Assembly (NCBI GenBank): GCA_025449115.1
Contig: JAHLKC010000090.1
Location: 1 to 64,000 of the forward strand
Source of the DNA: Chytridium lagenaria
Taxonomy: Eukaryota; Chytridiomycota; Chytridiomycetes; Chytridiales; Chytridiaceae
Reading direction: 5' to 3'
Length of the DNA stretch: 64,000 bases
Positions 12,824-24,518 of the stretch are shown here, in pieces (within the stretch, counting starts at the first letter, position 1; every line of letters starts with the position of its first letter). Made by a program: the position numbers and the translations under genes. A model generated the notes under the pieces. That model did no database searches, was not told the origin of the DNA, and worked only from the letters and a program-made list of their open reading frames with translations.

Positions 12824-12897
12824 TTTTGTGTGATTTAACCATGACAACGACACTGACAAATGCGAGGGTGAGAGTAGCTCTCGAAGCGATGCATTCA

Positions 12898-13844
12898 ATG
12901 TATGGGGAGAGCGTGGGAGATAGGTATGGTCGATACTTGAATGTCATGGTCTAATGCCGTGATAGAATGAAAAGTTGGAGGAAGCGGTCAATCCGAAAGT
13001 ATTAGCAACGCAACCCTTTATTATACGACTGGACGGTGTCTCGTTCTCCACCTTCACCGAGGGATTGACGAAACCATTCGATTGGAGACTCAAGGAAGCA
13101 TTAGTCAAGACGACAGAAGACTTGATGAAGAAGTTTGTTCCTGTGACGGGGTACCATCATTCAGATGAGATATCATTGGTATTTCCTGCTGCTGATGATC
13201 CACAACGGAAATTGCAGGTTGAGCCGTCGCATATGTATAATGGGAGGGTGCAGAAAATGGTTTCTGTGACAGCTTCTTATGCGGGTGCTAGGTTCAATCA
13301 TCATATGAGGGCGTTTGACTGGACGGATTTGAAACCCAGGGTTCGAGAACGGGTTCTTGGGAGTGAAGCGTATTTCGACGGACGTGTTGTGCCGCTAAAC
13401 GACATGAAAGAGGCGGCCGAGTGTTTGTTTTGGAGGTCGAATATGGATGGGTTCCGAAACTCTCTATCGGCCATAGGACAATCGCATTTCAAACCTAAAG
13501 AGATGCACAAGAAATCGTTGAGAGACTTGTTGGGGATGTTAGAAGCGAAAGGGATTGAGGTGGATGTGGAAGATATGTATTTGTTTGGAACGTTTGTGAA
13601 GAAAGAGGAGTATGTCATGAGTGGGTTTTTGGATCCACGGACTGGGGGTTGGACGGAAGGGGAGATCAAGAGGAAGAGGTTGAGGAGAGGTGCATTTAAC
13701 TTTGCGGGGATCAATGAGGAGAGGAGGACTGAATTTGTTGGATTAAAGCTTTGGGAAGATAAAGAAGGTTTTCCACCCAAGGATCCTCTTGTTGTTAATG
13801 AGGATGCCATGATCACGACGTCGTTGTCGTTTAATGAAAAATGA
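12898..13844 (+). CDS. Thg1-like protein (3'-5' RNA polymerase, tRNA 5'-end repair)
   Basis: The Thg1 superfamily adds nucleotides to the 5' end of tRNAs in the reverse, 3'-5' direction. The catalytic carboxylates are visible in FIIRLDGVSFSTFT (about residue 25) and YHHSDEISLVF. GRVQKMVSVTASYAGARF follows. The order matches Thg1-like proteins (TLPs) of bacteria, archaea and some protists rather than the eukaryotic tRNA-His Thg1, whose motif is SDEYSFVF. A short first exon (MYGESVGDR) joins across an intron of about 40 nt to MK-LEEAVNPK; one base seems missing in the A-run at 12970-12973. The rest, about 285 codons, has no intron, unlike its neighbours. It starts 75 bp from the divergent Aven gene. 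Chytrid mitochondria such as those of Spizellomyces edit the 5' side of tRNA acceptor stems, the reaction such enzymes perform; the link is inference. Confidence 0.85.
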
Positions 13845-13975
13845 CGCGATGTTGAATTGTTGCAACACGCGCCTCTCCTCTCACAAGTTTCGAACAAACC
13901 TCCTTTTTTTTTTGTGTGAGACTTGTCCATATTATTATTTTTTGATTCCCTATCCTTGCACGGAACAACACCAAG

Positions 13976-16028
13976 ATGGAAGCATTTGGTGAGTCGAGTC
14001 ATCGTTTGAGATACGAAGATACGGAGATGTCTGCAAAGCTACTTGTAATGTACAGAGAACTCATGCATACCCTCTCTCCCTTTGCATATTCCAGACAAGA
14101 TCAGGATCATGGATTCCATCCTTGACAACATTGGAGGAACCCTTTGGTTCGTTTGAACAGGGTTGGAAAGTCTGCAGGCCTCCAATGCGAGCTCGGTGAG
14201 TGACTTTGACGATGTCCAATGCTTTTCCCTTTTCCTAACCTCTAATGTCCCATCCATCCCTTGCGATCGTCCACGGCTTGTCCATGATCCTCATTAGTCG
14301 CAAAGTGCGAGTTCTTTAACGCCGGCGGTTCCGTCAAGGACCGTATTGGAAAACGTATGGTCGAAGCTGCCGAACGTGACGGCATCCTCACCCCTGGATG
14401 CACCATCATCGAGGTTCCTCCACCACTTCTTTTTAAACGCTAAACGTTCTATCCTAGCCCACTTCTGGAAACACTGGAATCGGGCTTGCGCTTTCAGCTG
14501 CTGTTAAGGGCTACCGCACCATCATCACCCTTCCCGAGAAGATGTCCCAAGAGAAGGTGGATGTGCTTAAGGCGCTTGGAGCTGAGATCATTCGTACACC
14601 TACTGAGGCGGCATGGGATTCCCCTGACTCGCATATTGGTGTCGCTCAGAGGTTGAACAAGGAGATTCCTCGGTCTTGGATTCCTGATCAGTACTCGAAT
14701 GTTAACAACCCTATGGCGCATTATGAAGGTGAGTTTTATCATTGGTTGTTTTTTGGGGGAAGGGGGCGTAAGCTGATGTAGTTGTTAGGAACTGCTGAGG
14801 AGATTATTGCGCAGTGTGGAGGAAAGATTGATATGTTTGTGGCGTCGGCGGGTACTGGAGGTACCATTGCTGGTGTCGCCAAGAAGCTTAAGGAGAAGTT
14901 CCCTGACATCATTGTGAGTTGTTGTTCTTTTAGCAGTGCCTGTTTTCGATAGGAGTATGACTCTGATGGTTTTTATCTAGATTGTTGGTGTTGACCCCAA
15001 GGGATCCATTCTTGCACAGCCGGAGGCTTTGAACGCGGAGGGTGTTCAGTCTTACCAGGTTTGTCTTTTCATTGTCAAATATGTTTACGTTACTGACGCT
15101 GCCCATATAGGTTGAAGGTATTGGATACGACTTTATCCCCAAAGTGCTTTGAACGTCAGTACGTTGACAAGTGGGTCAAGACTGAAGACAAGGAATCCTT
15201 CATCATGGCTCGCAGGTTGATTAGGGAGGAGGGTCTTTTGTGCGGTGAGTTTTACAAATACGACCATGGTATTCTAAGACAATGCCAAAGGTGGATCTTG
15301 TGGTGCTGCGTTGCTGGCGCCATCAAGGCTGCACAAATGCTCAAACCTGGCCAACGCTGCGTTGTTCTCCTTGCTGACTCTATCCGTAACTATATGACCA
15401 AATTCCTCAAGTATGTGTTTTTTACTTTTTTGGTGATGGTGGTTATTTCGTGAGTTGCTGATGATATATTTTGTAGCGATGACTGGATGAAGAACCATGG
15501 ATTCACGGATGAGGCTTCTGCTAAGGCTGAGGAGACCAGGAAGCTTCAGTGGGGGGTGCCACTATTGCTGAGCTCAAGCTCGCCCCGCTGTCACCGTGTG
15601 CGAGAGCGTGAGTTGTTTTTTTGATAATTTTCTTATCTATAATTCCATTATTTAACCTTTGAATGTCACGAATTTAGACTCCTCTCCCTGAAGCCATTAA
15701 AATTATGCAAGACCAAGGCTTTGACCAGCTCCCCGTCACCGGTCTTGGATCCGCCAAGTTGACCGGACTGATCACTCTCGGTGACGCCCTTGCCAAGCTT
15801 GCAAGTGGCCGTGTTAAGGCATCTGACCCTACAAGCAAGGGGATGTTCAAGTTCAGCAAGGCTAAAAAGTTTGTTGAGGTGACTGCAGCCACACCTCTTG
15901 AGAACATGGATGTGTTTTTCCAAAAGTACCCGTTTGCGGTGGTCACTGAGAAGGTGGAGGGAGAGCATCAGGTCAGGCATATTGTGACCAAGGTGGATTT
16001 GCTGTCGTACCTTGTCAAAAAGCTCTAA
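13976..16028 (+). CDS. CBS: cystathionine beta-synthase
   Basis: This PLP enzyme condenses serine and homocysteine to cystathionine, the first step of transsulfuration. Exon 1 encodes MEAF and splices (13989-14094) to [17 protein letters not shown]. The PLP lysine is in [13 protein letters not shown]. The phosphate-binding loop is PTSGNTGIG (about 14461), followed by [52 protein letters not shown] and the LLCGG...CGAALLAA region. A C-terminal Bateman (CBS-pair) region begins [20 protein letters not shown]. There is no N-terminal haem-binding extension (no CPWH), as in yeast Cys4. Frame corrections are needed near 14140, 15153 and 15550-15595. The family call is certain. Confidence 0.96.
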
Positions 16029-16408
16029 AGAGTGTGATTTTTGTTTGTTTTCTCGGTTTCTTTGACGTCACAAGTTGATGTGTTTCATGTGTGTTTTTTT
16101 TTTTTTTGTTTTGATCTCTCTCATCCTTTATCGCCGTTTTCACCATCCGCAACCCTGCACTTTTCCACATGGTTTTTTGTCTATCCTCTTTCCAGTTTCA
16201 ATATACTTTGTTTTTAGTAATAGTTTAAGGCCCTCTGTGCCTTTTTTTTTTTTTGGACTCTCGAGGCAAGGGTTTCTTTTTCTTGAGAAGGTTTATTTTT
16301 TATTCCAAAACTAAATAATTAAGTGAAATATAAGTAGATTTTCAAAATTGTTTATGTGGAAAAACACGAAGGAAGTTTGTTTGCACCAAAAGTGTAAATA
16401 AAGAGTGG

Positions 16409-16691
16409 GACGATACCAATGTTCTTGAACGACTTGTCAGGGGACATAGCGACGCGATGAAGAAGTTTTCAACGAGGGACGCGAGTGCGACTTGGAAGAT
16501 GGAAAGAGAGTGGAGATTCGCAATCAAGTGCACCTCCATGGAAGATGGAAAGGGAGTGGAGAATTCGCAATCAAGTGCACCTCCACTCCCTTTCCATCTT
16601 CCAAGTCGCGCTCGTGTCCCTCGTTGAAAGCTTCTTCATCGCGTCGCTAATATGTTCCCCTGACAGGTCGTTGAAGAACATTGGTATCGTC
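16409..16691. repeat. long inverted repeat (foldback element or palindromic artefact)
   Basis: The left arm (16409-16515, starting GACGATACCAATGTTCTTGA) is matched in reverse complement by the right arm (16581-16691, ending TCTTCAACGACC... read inward). Identity is high, with a few mismatches and small indels. The spacer plus inner arms contain two direct copies of a unit that includes GATGGAAAG(A/G)GAGTGGAG and TTCGCAATCAAGTGCACCTC. It lies between the convergent 3' ends of CBS and PCF11. No transposase or clear target-site duplication is visible. It could be a MITE-like foldback element, a stem-loop at a gene end, or an assembly or amplification palindrome. Confidence 0.9.
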
Positions 16692-16771
16692 ATTATTTAA
16701 AAAATGAGAAACGAAAACGGTTCAGTCTTTATTTGTATGCTTCTTGGTATAGGAGTATTCAACCGTCTGGA

Positions 16772-19054
16772 CTATGTACATTCATTTTTGGCCATTAATA
16801 AATCAGTTGCCTGCACTTTAATGGGTGGAGCTCCATTTTCTTCTTCAGCTTTTCTTTTGCCAAGACCATTTTCTGACGAGGAGAGCAGAAACGGCGTTGA
16901 TCTTGAACACAAGTGCTGTGACATAACTAAAATGCTTAGCAAAATACTTCTTAAACAGTAAGCAAACCTTTCCGTCCACTTCACGGCGTTTTTTATCATC
17001 CATTCTTCTGCGTCTTCATCCCAATATTTTTCGAAATCCTCGTTGCATACACTACATGGAGGAACCTTATCCCCCTCCACAGGAAGTGACGGAATCTCTA
17101 CAACCTCCGGCACGGTCTCATTAGGATCCTTCCCATCAAAAAAAAATGTCGGTGCTGCTTGAATTAGTACCCAAAAAATCGAACTAAAAAATACCTTGAG
17201 CTTCCTTCCCGTCCGATTCCCTTTCAACAACCCATTCATCCTCCTGCTGGTACCATTCTCTAGAAAAAGCCTTTCTACCTTTATCTTTTGCTCGCCGGTT
17301 TTGTCGGAAATGCCAATCCAAATGCAACTGCATTTTGGCGTTTCCGTCTGTTGTTCGAAAATAACGCATTCCACACTGTTTACAATGCATATCAAGTCCC
17401 TCGTATAGCATGATATGGGCAAGGCCGAATTGCTTTCTATTATTATTTAATAGTTAGTCCTCAGATAAATGTATGAACCTGGCAATATCATCATTTGTGA
17501 GGGAGATTTTAGGTATCTTTTGAAGAATGACGGATCGAATGGACATGGAATTTAGGGTGTTACTTGAGTTTGCAATTGCGGAGGATGATGGCATCGCCTT
17601 TTTAGAGTTTAAAAAAGGTATGAAAGAAGAAGTAGAGTAAATGAGTCTTACCACTCCAGCAAGTAAATCTGAGGTCGCTTGAGAGAGTCCTCCGAGACCG
17701 ATTGGTTCAGCATTGATAACAGGCTTTATCACAGCATTTCCGATCTCCTTTAGTTGTTGAGCAATAGCAAGTTGAGTCGCAATGTCTAACTCGGTAGTTA
17801 AAACAATCTCTGATAGCTGTAGTCAACTTAATAAATACTGTAGAAGTAATACAAAAGAATACCTTTGAAAGTATGGATATTTGGTTGGTGTTGACTAGAT
17901 CTAAAGGATTCAGCAATCTCCGCTCCTGAGCCTGCAGAAGTAGAGTTTGGATTTGTTGTGTCAGCTGAAGTTTTGCTAAAGTTTGCGCATCAGGAACTTT
18001 AGCTTGAGGTATTGCTGGCGGTGGATTATAGCGAGGCTTTTGGTATTTATGATTAGAAAAAAGGAACGAAGAGAGTGGAATAAGTAGAAAGGCGTGTAAA
18101 ATATCACCATTTGGGGCTCCTGAGGGTGATCCTGATACATATTAGTATCTTCCTTGGTCCCTCGCAGGTTGTCTTCTATCATGGGGAGCCCATCTATCGG
18201 GTCTTGAAAGAGATGAGAAGATGATACAGGAAACGCAGCCATAAAAAAACAACTCACGGTGCTTGCTGATGATACTGAGGCCTTGCATGTCCATTTTGCG
18301 GCGGCATACGACCTCGAAGTGGTGGCCCTCCCTAAATATTTAAGAAAACGGAGAAGAATAAAGCAACGTACAATAGGACGCTGTTGTTGCGGAGGATGTC
18401 CACTCACAGGTCTTGCATCAAATCTCCTTCGCATATTTTGAACCTGCCGCTCAATATTTGACAACAAATGATTCGGAAAGACAGGTCCACCTGGATGACG
18501 TCTCCAAGTATCCAGCACCTTTATAAACCTCTCCTTATCCTCCGGATCCACTGCTTCAAAGGCTGCACAGAAAGAACCCAAAAGGTTCCTGGAAAACAAC
18601 TCCTTGTAGGATAAACCAACATTCTTGCAGATAGAGTCTAATAGGTATAGAATAGGCAGCTTCTGTTTCGGGACAACCTGGAAGTGGTGCGCAACGTATC
18701 GATAAGGTCAAACAAGAGGCAAACGGCAAGGTCCGATGAGCATTGAACAGGGTATGTTGCAATGGCTCAGAGAAAGTCATGTTGGATATTCTTTTGAACA
18801 AAACGCACACACAAACAGTACAGGAGGTAGGAAGAAGTAGAAGACAAAGTCGCATGCGATAAGAGAAAAGCAAAACGGGACCCACAATTAGCACCCACAT
18901 TTCGCAATTGATCCTCTATGGCTTGAACGATCGCAGCACCGGAAGCAAGGTTCTCTTGAGCAATGACAGTGAGGTTGTGGATGATGGGACGAGAGTTAAA
19001 GGTGAGATCAGCCAGAGCAGCTCGATACTCTCGTCTGATGTCCTCGAGCGCCAT
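16772..19054 (-). CDS. PCF11: PCF11-type mRNA cleavage/termination factor
   Basis: Pcf11 binds the RNA polymerase II CTD and couples 3'-end cleavage to termination. The N-terminal CTD-interaction domain reads MALEDIRREYRAALADLTFN then RPIIHNLTVIAQENL. Further on are LLGSFCAAFEAVDPEDKERF and a VLDTWRRHPGG segment. A proline/glutamine-rich middle follows. The C-terminal part has paired zinc-finger-like modules: MHCKQCGMRYFRT with HLDWHFRQN (about 17390-17300), then PPCSVCNEDFEKYWDEDAEE and W..KNAVKW (about 17060-16980). It ends in a basic-acidic tail (GKRKAEEENGAPPIKVQ). Several short introns interrupt it. The start is the ATG at 19052-19054, matching the usual beginning of the CID. The exact last exon junction near 16950 is uncertain. 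Confidence 0.88.
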
Positions 19055-19104
19055 TTGCGATTTAGTCGAGTGTCACGACAGAAACTTTCTAAAATCTCAT
19101 CCTG

Positions 19105-19985
19105 TTGACATTGCTTAAAACACACTCTTCCCAACAGACGAATACCTCGCTGCGCGTGAGAAAGGTCGAGAAGCAGAGTTCTCCCATTAATGTTGAAACC
19201 GTCGCAGAAGGTAAGGAGGCTGACGGTGGCGAAGCATCAACCCATCACCACCACACCATCGACGCTTTCGACATTGATGATGATGCATCTGACAACGCGC
19301 TGGAGGTCATGTTCGAAGCTGGTACGCCTTCACCAAATGATGTGCGAGCGTTGGTCAGCTGATTCAAGGACAAAGCTTCCGGGAAACCATTAATTCACTT
19401 TTGAAGACCGTACAAGCTTGGTCAGAAAATAACTTGCACTCGAAGGGGATCAGGAAAGCAACTCTAGTCGCCATACAATACTCAGGGGGGGTCACCGAAC
19501 GACGCCCCGGATCCCGTGTGGTCGATGATGAACTAAGCACCCGACCCGACGTCAACCGGAACCTCCATCACCATGCTACCGGTTCAACGGCTTCAGGTTG
19601 GATATTTATTCCTCGTGTAAACGTTGCTCCGGATCTGTATGCCCCCGACGTCTTTGAAATTGCCACTCGGCGGACCCTTTCCTCTGACTCCACCGCCAAC
19701 GAAAGCACTTCCTAAATAGAGCGCGCTCAGCCTGGTTTCAATTCCTTGGGAGGGTTCATTCGCCCGGTCGGGGCTAAGGGCACCATCGTCAATTGCGACT
19801 CGGCATACTATTGCCACACTGGATATATATACAGAGCAACGCATCCGTCCGAAAATGGAACTGGTTACTTCTATTGACCGAATGTTGGCTGGATATAATT
19901 CTAGTGAGAATGAGTTAGATATGGTCGTGTTTGACGCTGAGAGTGGATCGAAACTCACACGTCGCATGGTGGTTGACGACGACAA
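19105..19985 (+). other. unassigned coding-like stretch
   Basis: Overlapping plus-strand frames look partly protein-like but belong to no family I recognise. One runs HHHHTIDAFDIDDDASDNA, LEVMFEAGTPSPNDV and, after a frame change near 19360, LIQGQSFRETINSLLKTVQA. Another near 19740 reads FNSLGGFIRPVGAKGTIVNC. No convincing start codon is present. Base composition is richer in CG dinucleotides (CGACG, CCCGACG) than in the flanking genes. It could be a diverged gene with indels, a decayed mobile element or chance. A further ORF at 20294-20527 with cysteine- and valine-rich content is equally unplaced. Confidence 0.3.
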
Positions 19986-21757
19986 CCTCCAACGCTGAGG
20001 GCGCTTGACTTCCGATGCTTTCTATGCCTACTTCCGAACCAACCCTGAGTTTGTTTTGGCTATCTATTAACCGGCATCCAAATATGTCGTACTCGGACGA
20101 TATCGCTTTGAGAATACATCATCAGTTTAGCACTCTTATCAAAGTAAGACGCAACCCCATTCATAAATATCTCACAATCACTAGGTAATACTAGTGATAC
20201 GGTAGCTTTATTGCTGACAATGATGTTTGGCGGTTCACGACGACTTTTGGTAACAAACGACGCTGTTAACTAAATACACACAGATCCGGCTACTTGTTGT
20301 ATGTCAACGCCTTGCCAATAATGTTCGTGAATCGCGACCACTTTAATGTGCGACGCAGCAATTGCTGTGTTAATTTTTTCGTTAGACACTTACCTCATTC
20401 TCACGTCCTCGTCGCCGTTGGTCTTGTGTACAGGGGCGGGCTCGGGTCGTGTAGGGTAGTTTCAGCAGGCATAGGGTACGCAAGCGCCTGCGTCGAACGC
20501 GGCCGCCTTTCCTACATCAACATTTAGTGACTCGGGGTGAGAGCCGAACTAAACTCTTGAAAAGTTTGAGATCTTTATGAGGGAAGGGTGATGTAAATAT
20601 TTGTTAAACACTGTTGAAGTAGTTTTGTTTTTTGTTGATGAGTAAAAATGACAAACCATCATCATTATTCCATCGATGAGAATAGGTATCTACCTCATTT
20701 CCAAGGAGGTAGAAAAGATATAAACTTTGGTAGTACATAAAATGTTTATTTCCATCGATTGGTTAAATATTTAAAATACTTACTATTAGGGTTATTATTA
20801 TTAATAAATATATATACATACCTGCCTAATAAGGTGTGATCAGTTGAAAAAGCAAAAGCCCATACTTTAATACATCAGAACAGGTGAGTTGAGCAAACAA
20901 CATTATTATTGCTGATCTGTTAAATATTATATACCTACAACATGTATTTATTTAATAAATAATAATAAATCATTACCTAAATATTAGATATCCATCCATC
21001 CATCCTGCATCCTGCATCACTTCCCATCCATTATTGAATTGTTAGTATATTTATAGTATTTATTTATAAAATACATATTAAACAGCTATTAATAAAAGAG
21101 CGTGTGGTTTAATTTATTTTTAAATTCATTATTATTATTATTTTACACTTTTATAGTCATTTATTAGAGTTTGCATCGTGGGCTTAGGGAGAATAAAAGA
21201 AAGCCTGGGGGTGGTTGTTTATGCAAACCCAGTTTACGTATTAATACTAATAATATATCCCCTCATCACCTCATCACCTCACACTCTTCTTTACTACTAC
21301 TACTACTCTACACTTGTACACTCTTTCATCAACTCTCATTCCTTCATCACCGTCACCTTCTATCCCAGCATTCTCTCCTCGACGACTCTAGTACTCTTTT
21401 TATCCACCAACTAAGCTCCTTACTTAATACTCAACTTTGACACTATTTAACAAGTGGAATCCAAAAAATAACCAACTAAAACTCACTCACTTACCCACTC
21501 CACTCCACCATCAGCTTTAAAACTCATCCTCCCTGTAATCAATTTTCTCCTTGTTGCAAACAACAGCGCATTCCCTACCTACCTCCATCTTTATATATAT
21601 TTTACTTATCTCTGTTCATCTGTAACCCCAACCTCAGCCATTCAGCAAAATCTCAACTTTCAGACTTAATCGCTGCCCATCGCTACTGCACCATCCAACA
21701 CATCACATTACACTCACATCCCATCAACTCGCCTTTTAATATCCACACAAGGAAACC
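19986..21757. other. AT-rich intergenic region and glycogen synthase leader
   Basis: From about 20540 to 21170 the DNA is strongly AT-rich, with TAAT/TTATTA repeats. From about 21260 to 21757 the plus strand becomes C/T-rich (runs of CCTCATCA and TTACTACTAC), typical of a long pyrimidine-rich 5' leader of a well expressed fungal gene. It probably holds the promoter and 5' UTR of glycogen synthase. No gene is supported after 20530. Confidence 0.5.
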
Positions 21758-24518
21758 ATGGACGTGTCAAAGCCATTGCTTTTTGAGATTGCATGGGAGG
21801 TTGCCAACAAAGGTAATGCTTGCACTCTCCCCTTTGTTTAATTGCTCATTGACTCATTATCATCACTAACCGCATCCTGTCTAATCCTCGCAGTCGGTGG
21901 TATCTACACCGTCATCAAGACAAAAGCTCCCGTCACCGTCTCCGAATATGGTGACCGATACTGCCTTATCGGTCCCCTCTCCTACCAAAAAGCTGCTATG
22001 GAGGTCGAAGCCATCACCGAGCCTGAATCCGAGGCCATGAGGAGAGCTCTTGACACATTGAGGTCGCGTGGCGTTCGATTCCTTTACGGCCGCTGGCTTG
22101 TTGAGGGTGCTCCCCTTGTTCTCTTGCTTGACGTTGGATCCTCTTATTCATCGCATGAATGAGTGGAAAATCGGATCTTTGGAACATTGCCGGCATTCCC
22201 TCGCCTCCTGATGATCATGAGACAAATGAGGCTTCATCTTTGGGTACCTTGTCTCGTGTTTTTGGGTGAGATGAAGCAGGCTTTGAACTCTGTGGTAAGT
22301 CTGCGTGCTTAGTTTGGTTCCCTATGAGGGATGTTACTCGCGAAGCGAGACTCTATTTTACAAGCCTGCGCCGTTCGGTAAAGCATTGTGTGGGACTTTT
22401 CATCGCAACTCTCCTTTCACTATCCGGAGGAGACTTTGGCGTTGATATATCTGCGAATGGCTCAGCATCACTTTTTGTAATTGGTTCTTAACTAACCCAT
22501 CGCACAATCAACCAGGCTGAAGAAGACCCCAACTCAAACCCCCCGGCATCATTGCACACTTCCACGAATGGCTTGCAGGCGTGGCGCTCGTTTTGATCAA
22601 GAAGCGTGCGCTCGATATTTCCACCATCTTCACCACCCATGCCACCCTTCTCGGTCGTTACCTGTGCGCAGGGGATGTCGACTTTTACAATAACCTCAAG
22701 TACTTTGATGTGGATGCTGAGGCTGGAAAGCGTGGAATTTACCATCGTTATTGTATTGAGAGGGCTGCTGCTCATTGCGCGGATGTATTTACGACCGTTA
22801 GTCACATTACTGCTTTTGAGTCTGAGTGGTTGCTAAAGAGGAAACCTGGTATGGAGCTTCCCTTTATTTTTGCATCATCTACTTTTTCTATTTAAAGCTT
22901 TACTGACGCTTTATACTTAAAGATGGCGTTCTTCCCAACGGTTTGAACGTGGTAAAGTTCAGCGCCATTCACGAGTTCCAAAACCTTCACGCTCAGAGCA
23001 AGGAAAAGATTCACGAATTCGTTCGTGGACACTTCCACGGACACTTTGACTTTGACCTCGACAACACCCTCTACTTCTTCACCGCTGGTCGTTACGAGTT
23101 TAGGAATAAGGGAGTTGACATGTTTATTGAGTCACTTGCCCGTAAGTTTTATTTCGGTTCTTTTACCAGCTCAGTACTTGCATCGAAAACTTACCATGTA
23201 CTTTACCAGGTCTTAATGCCCGCTTGAAGCACTATAACTCCCCTATCACCGTAGTCGCCTTCATCATCATGCCCGCCAACACCCACAGTTTCACCGTCGA
23301 CGCCCTCAAATCCAAGCCGTTATGAAACAACTTAAAGACACCGTCGCCGAGCTCCAAAACAAAGTCGGCAAGCGTATCTTTGACGCTGCCACTCGTGGAA
23401 AGCTCCCTGACCCTGCTGACGTTTTTGTGGACGACGACATCATTCAACTCAAGAGACGTATTTATGCTCTCAAGAGGGACGCTCTCCCGCCTGTTGTTAC
23501 CCATAACATGGCGGACGATGGAAATGACCCGATTTTGGCGCATATCAGGAGGACGCAGTTGTTTAACTCGCCAAGTGATCGCGTCAAGGTGATTTTCCAC
23601 CCGAGTTTTTGAATGCGAATAACCCGATTTTGGGTTTGGACTATGAGGAGTTTGTGAGAGGATGTCACTTGGGTGTGTTCCCTAGTTACTATGAGCCTTG
23701 GTGAGATTTTTATTATTTTATTCTCTTCATTTTGCAACTCAAGCTTCATGACTGATTGCTAATTGTTTTTTAGGGGATACACTCCTGCTGAATGCACGGT
23801 CATGGGAGTTCCCTCGATTACCACCAACCTCTCTGGTTTCGGCTGCTTCATGGATGAGATGATATCCTACCCCTCGGACTATGGCATCTACATTGTCGAC
23901 CGTCGCCTCAAATCCGTCGAGGAGTCCCTTCAACAATTGACCGACTTTATGCTCGAGTTCTGTCAGAAATCCCGTCGTCAACGTATCAACCAGCGTAACC
24001 GCACTGAACGCCTCTCTGACCTTCTCGACTGGAAACGTATGGGTTTGGAATACGTCAAGGCGCGTTGGGTTGCTGTCCGCAGGAAGTGGCCCGACCTTGT
24101 GGCTGCTCTTGCTGCACGCGAGGATAACGGTGAACTCCTTTCTGACGATGATCATGGCTTTGGTAACCGCGACGACGATACCCTTCAACACGGGTACGAG
24201 AGCGATGCCAACCCGCTTGTAAGGCATCGTGAGGATCTGTCGTCGTTAAAGTACCACCAGAAGGTTCCACGACCGGCTTCGGCTCCTGGAAGCCCGAAGA
24301 TGAGGAGTGAGCTTGCCTTGATGGATGATGAGGAGACGAGTACGGCGGAGAGTCTGGCGAGTAGTTCGGGGGGACCGCCGGGGCTTTTTGTCTATGGGAA
24401 GGGAAACAACACTGACAGTATGATTGCTGGCTTGAAGGCTATGGGGTTGAAGGGTGTTGGGGCTGGGTATGTGCCACCTGTGGGGAACTTTGATGGGAGG
24501 GATGTTGGGGCGCCGTAA
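21758..24518 (+). CDS. GSY: glycogen synthase (GT3 family)
   Basis: This cytosolic enzyme transfers glucose from UDP-glucose to glycogen. The N-terminus is [18 protein letters not shown], then after one intron [16 protein letters not shown] and [20 protein letters not shown]. Conserved parts follow: [79 protein letters not shown], the GT-B active-site segment [20 protein letters not shown] and [16 protein letters not shown]. The C-terminal tail has [15 protein letters not shown] (about 24270), the serine cluster that in animal and yeast enzymes is phosphorylated to inhibit the enzyme, so phospho-regulation is likely. The frame breaks near 22147, 22168, 22240-22275, 23322 and 23610 inside conserved sequence. 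The start at 21758 is preceded by AAACC and is the only good one. Confidence 0.96.

Noticed and set aside
13301..14002. 233-codon minus-strand ORF
   Set aside because: Antisense shadow of the intron-poor Thg1-like coding exon.
22120..22280. Programmed ribosomal frameshifting in glycogen synthase
   Set aside because: Shifts occur in both directions at several sites without slippery sequence or pseudoknot, and similar breaks occur in many other genes.
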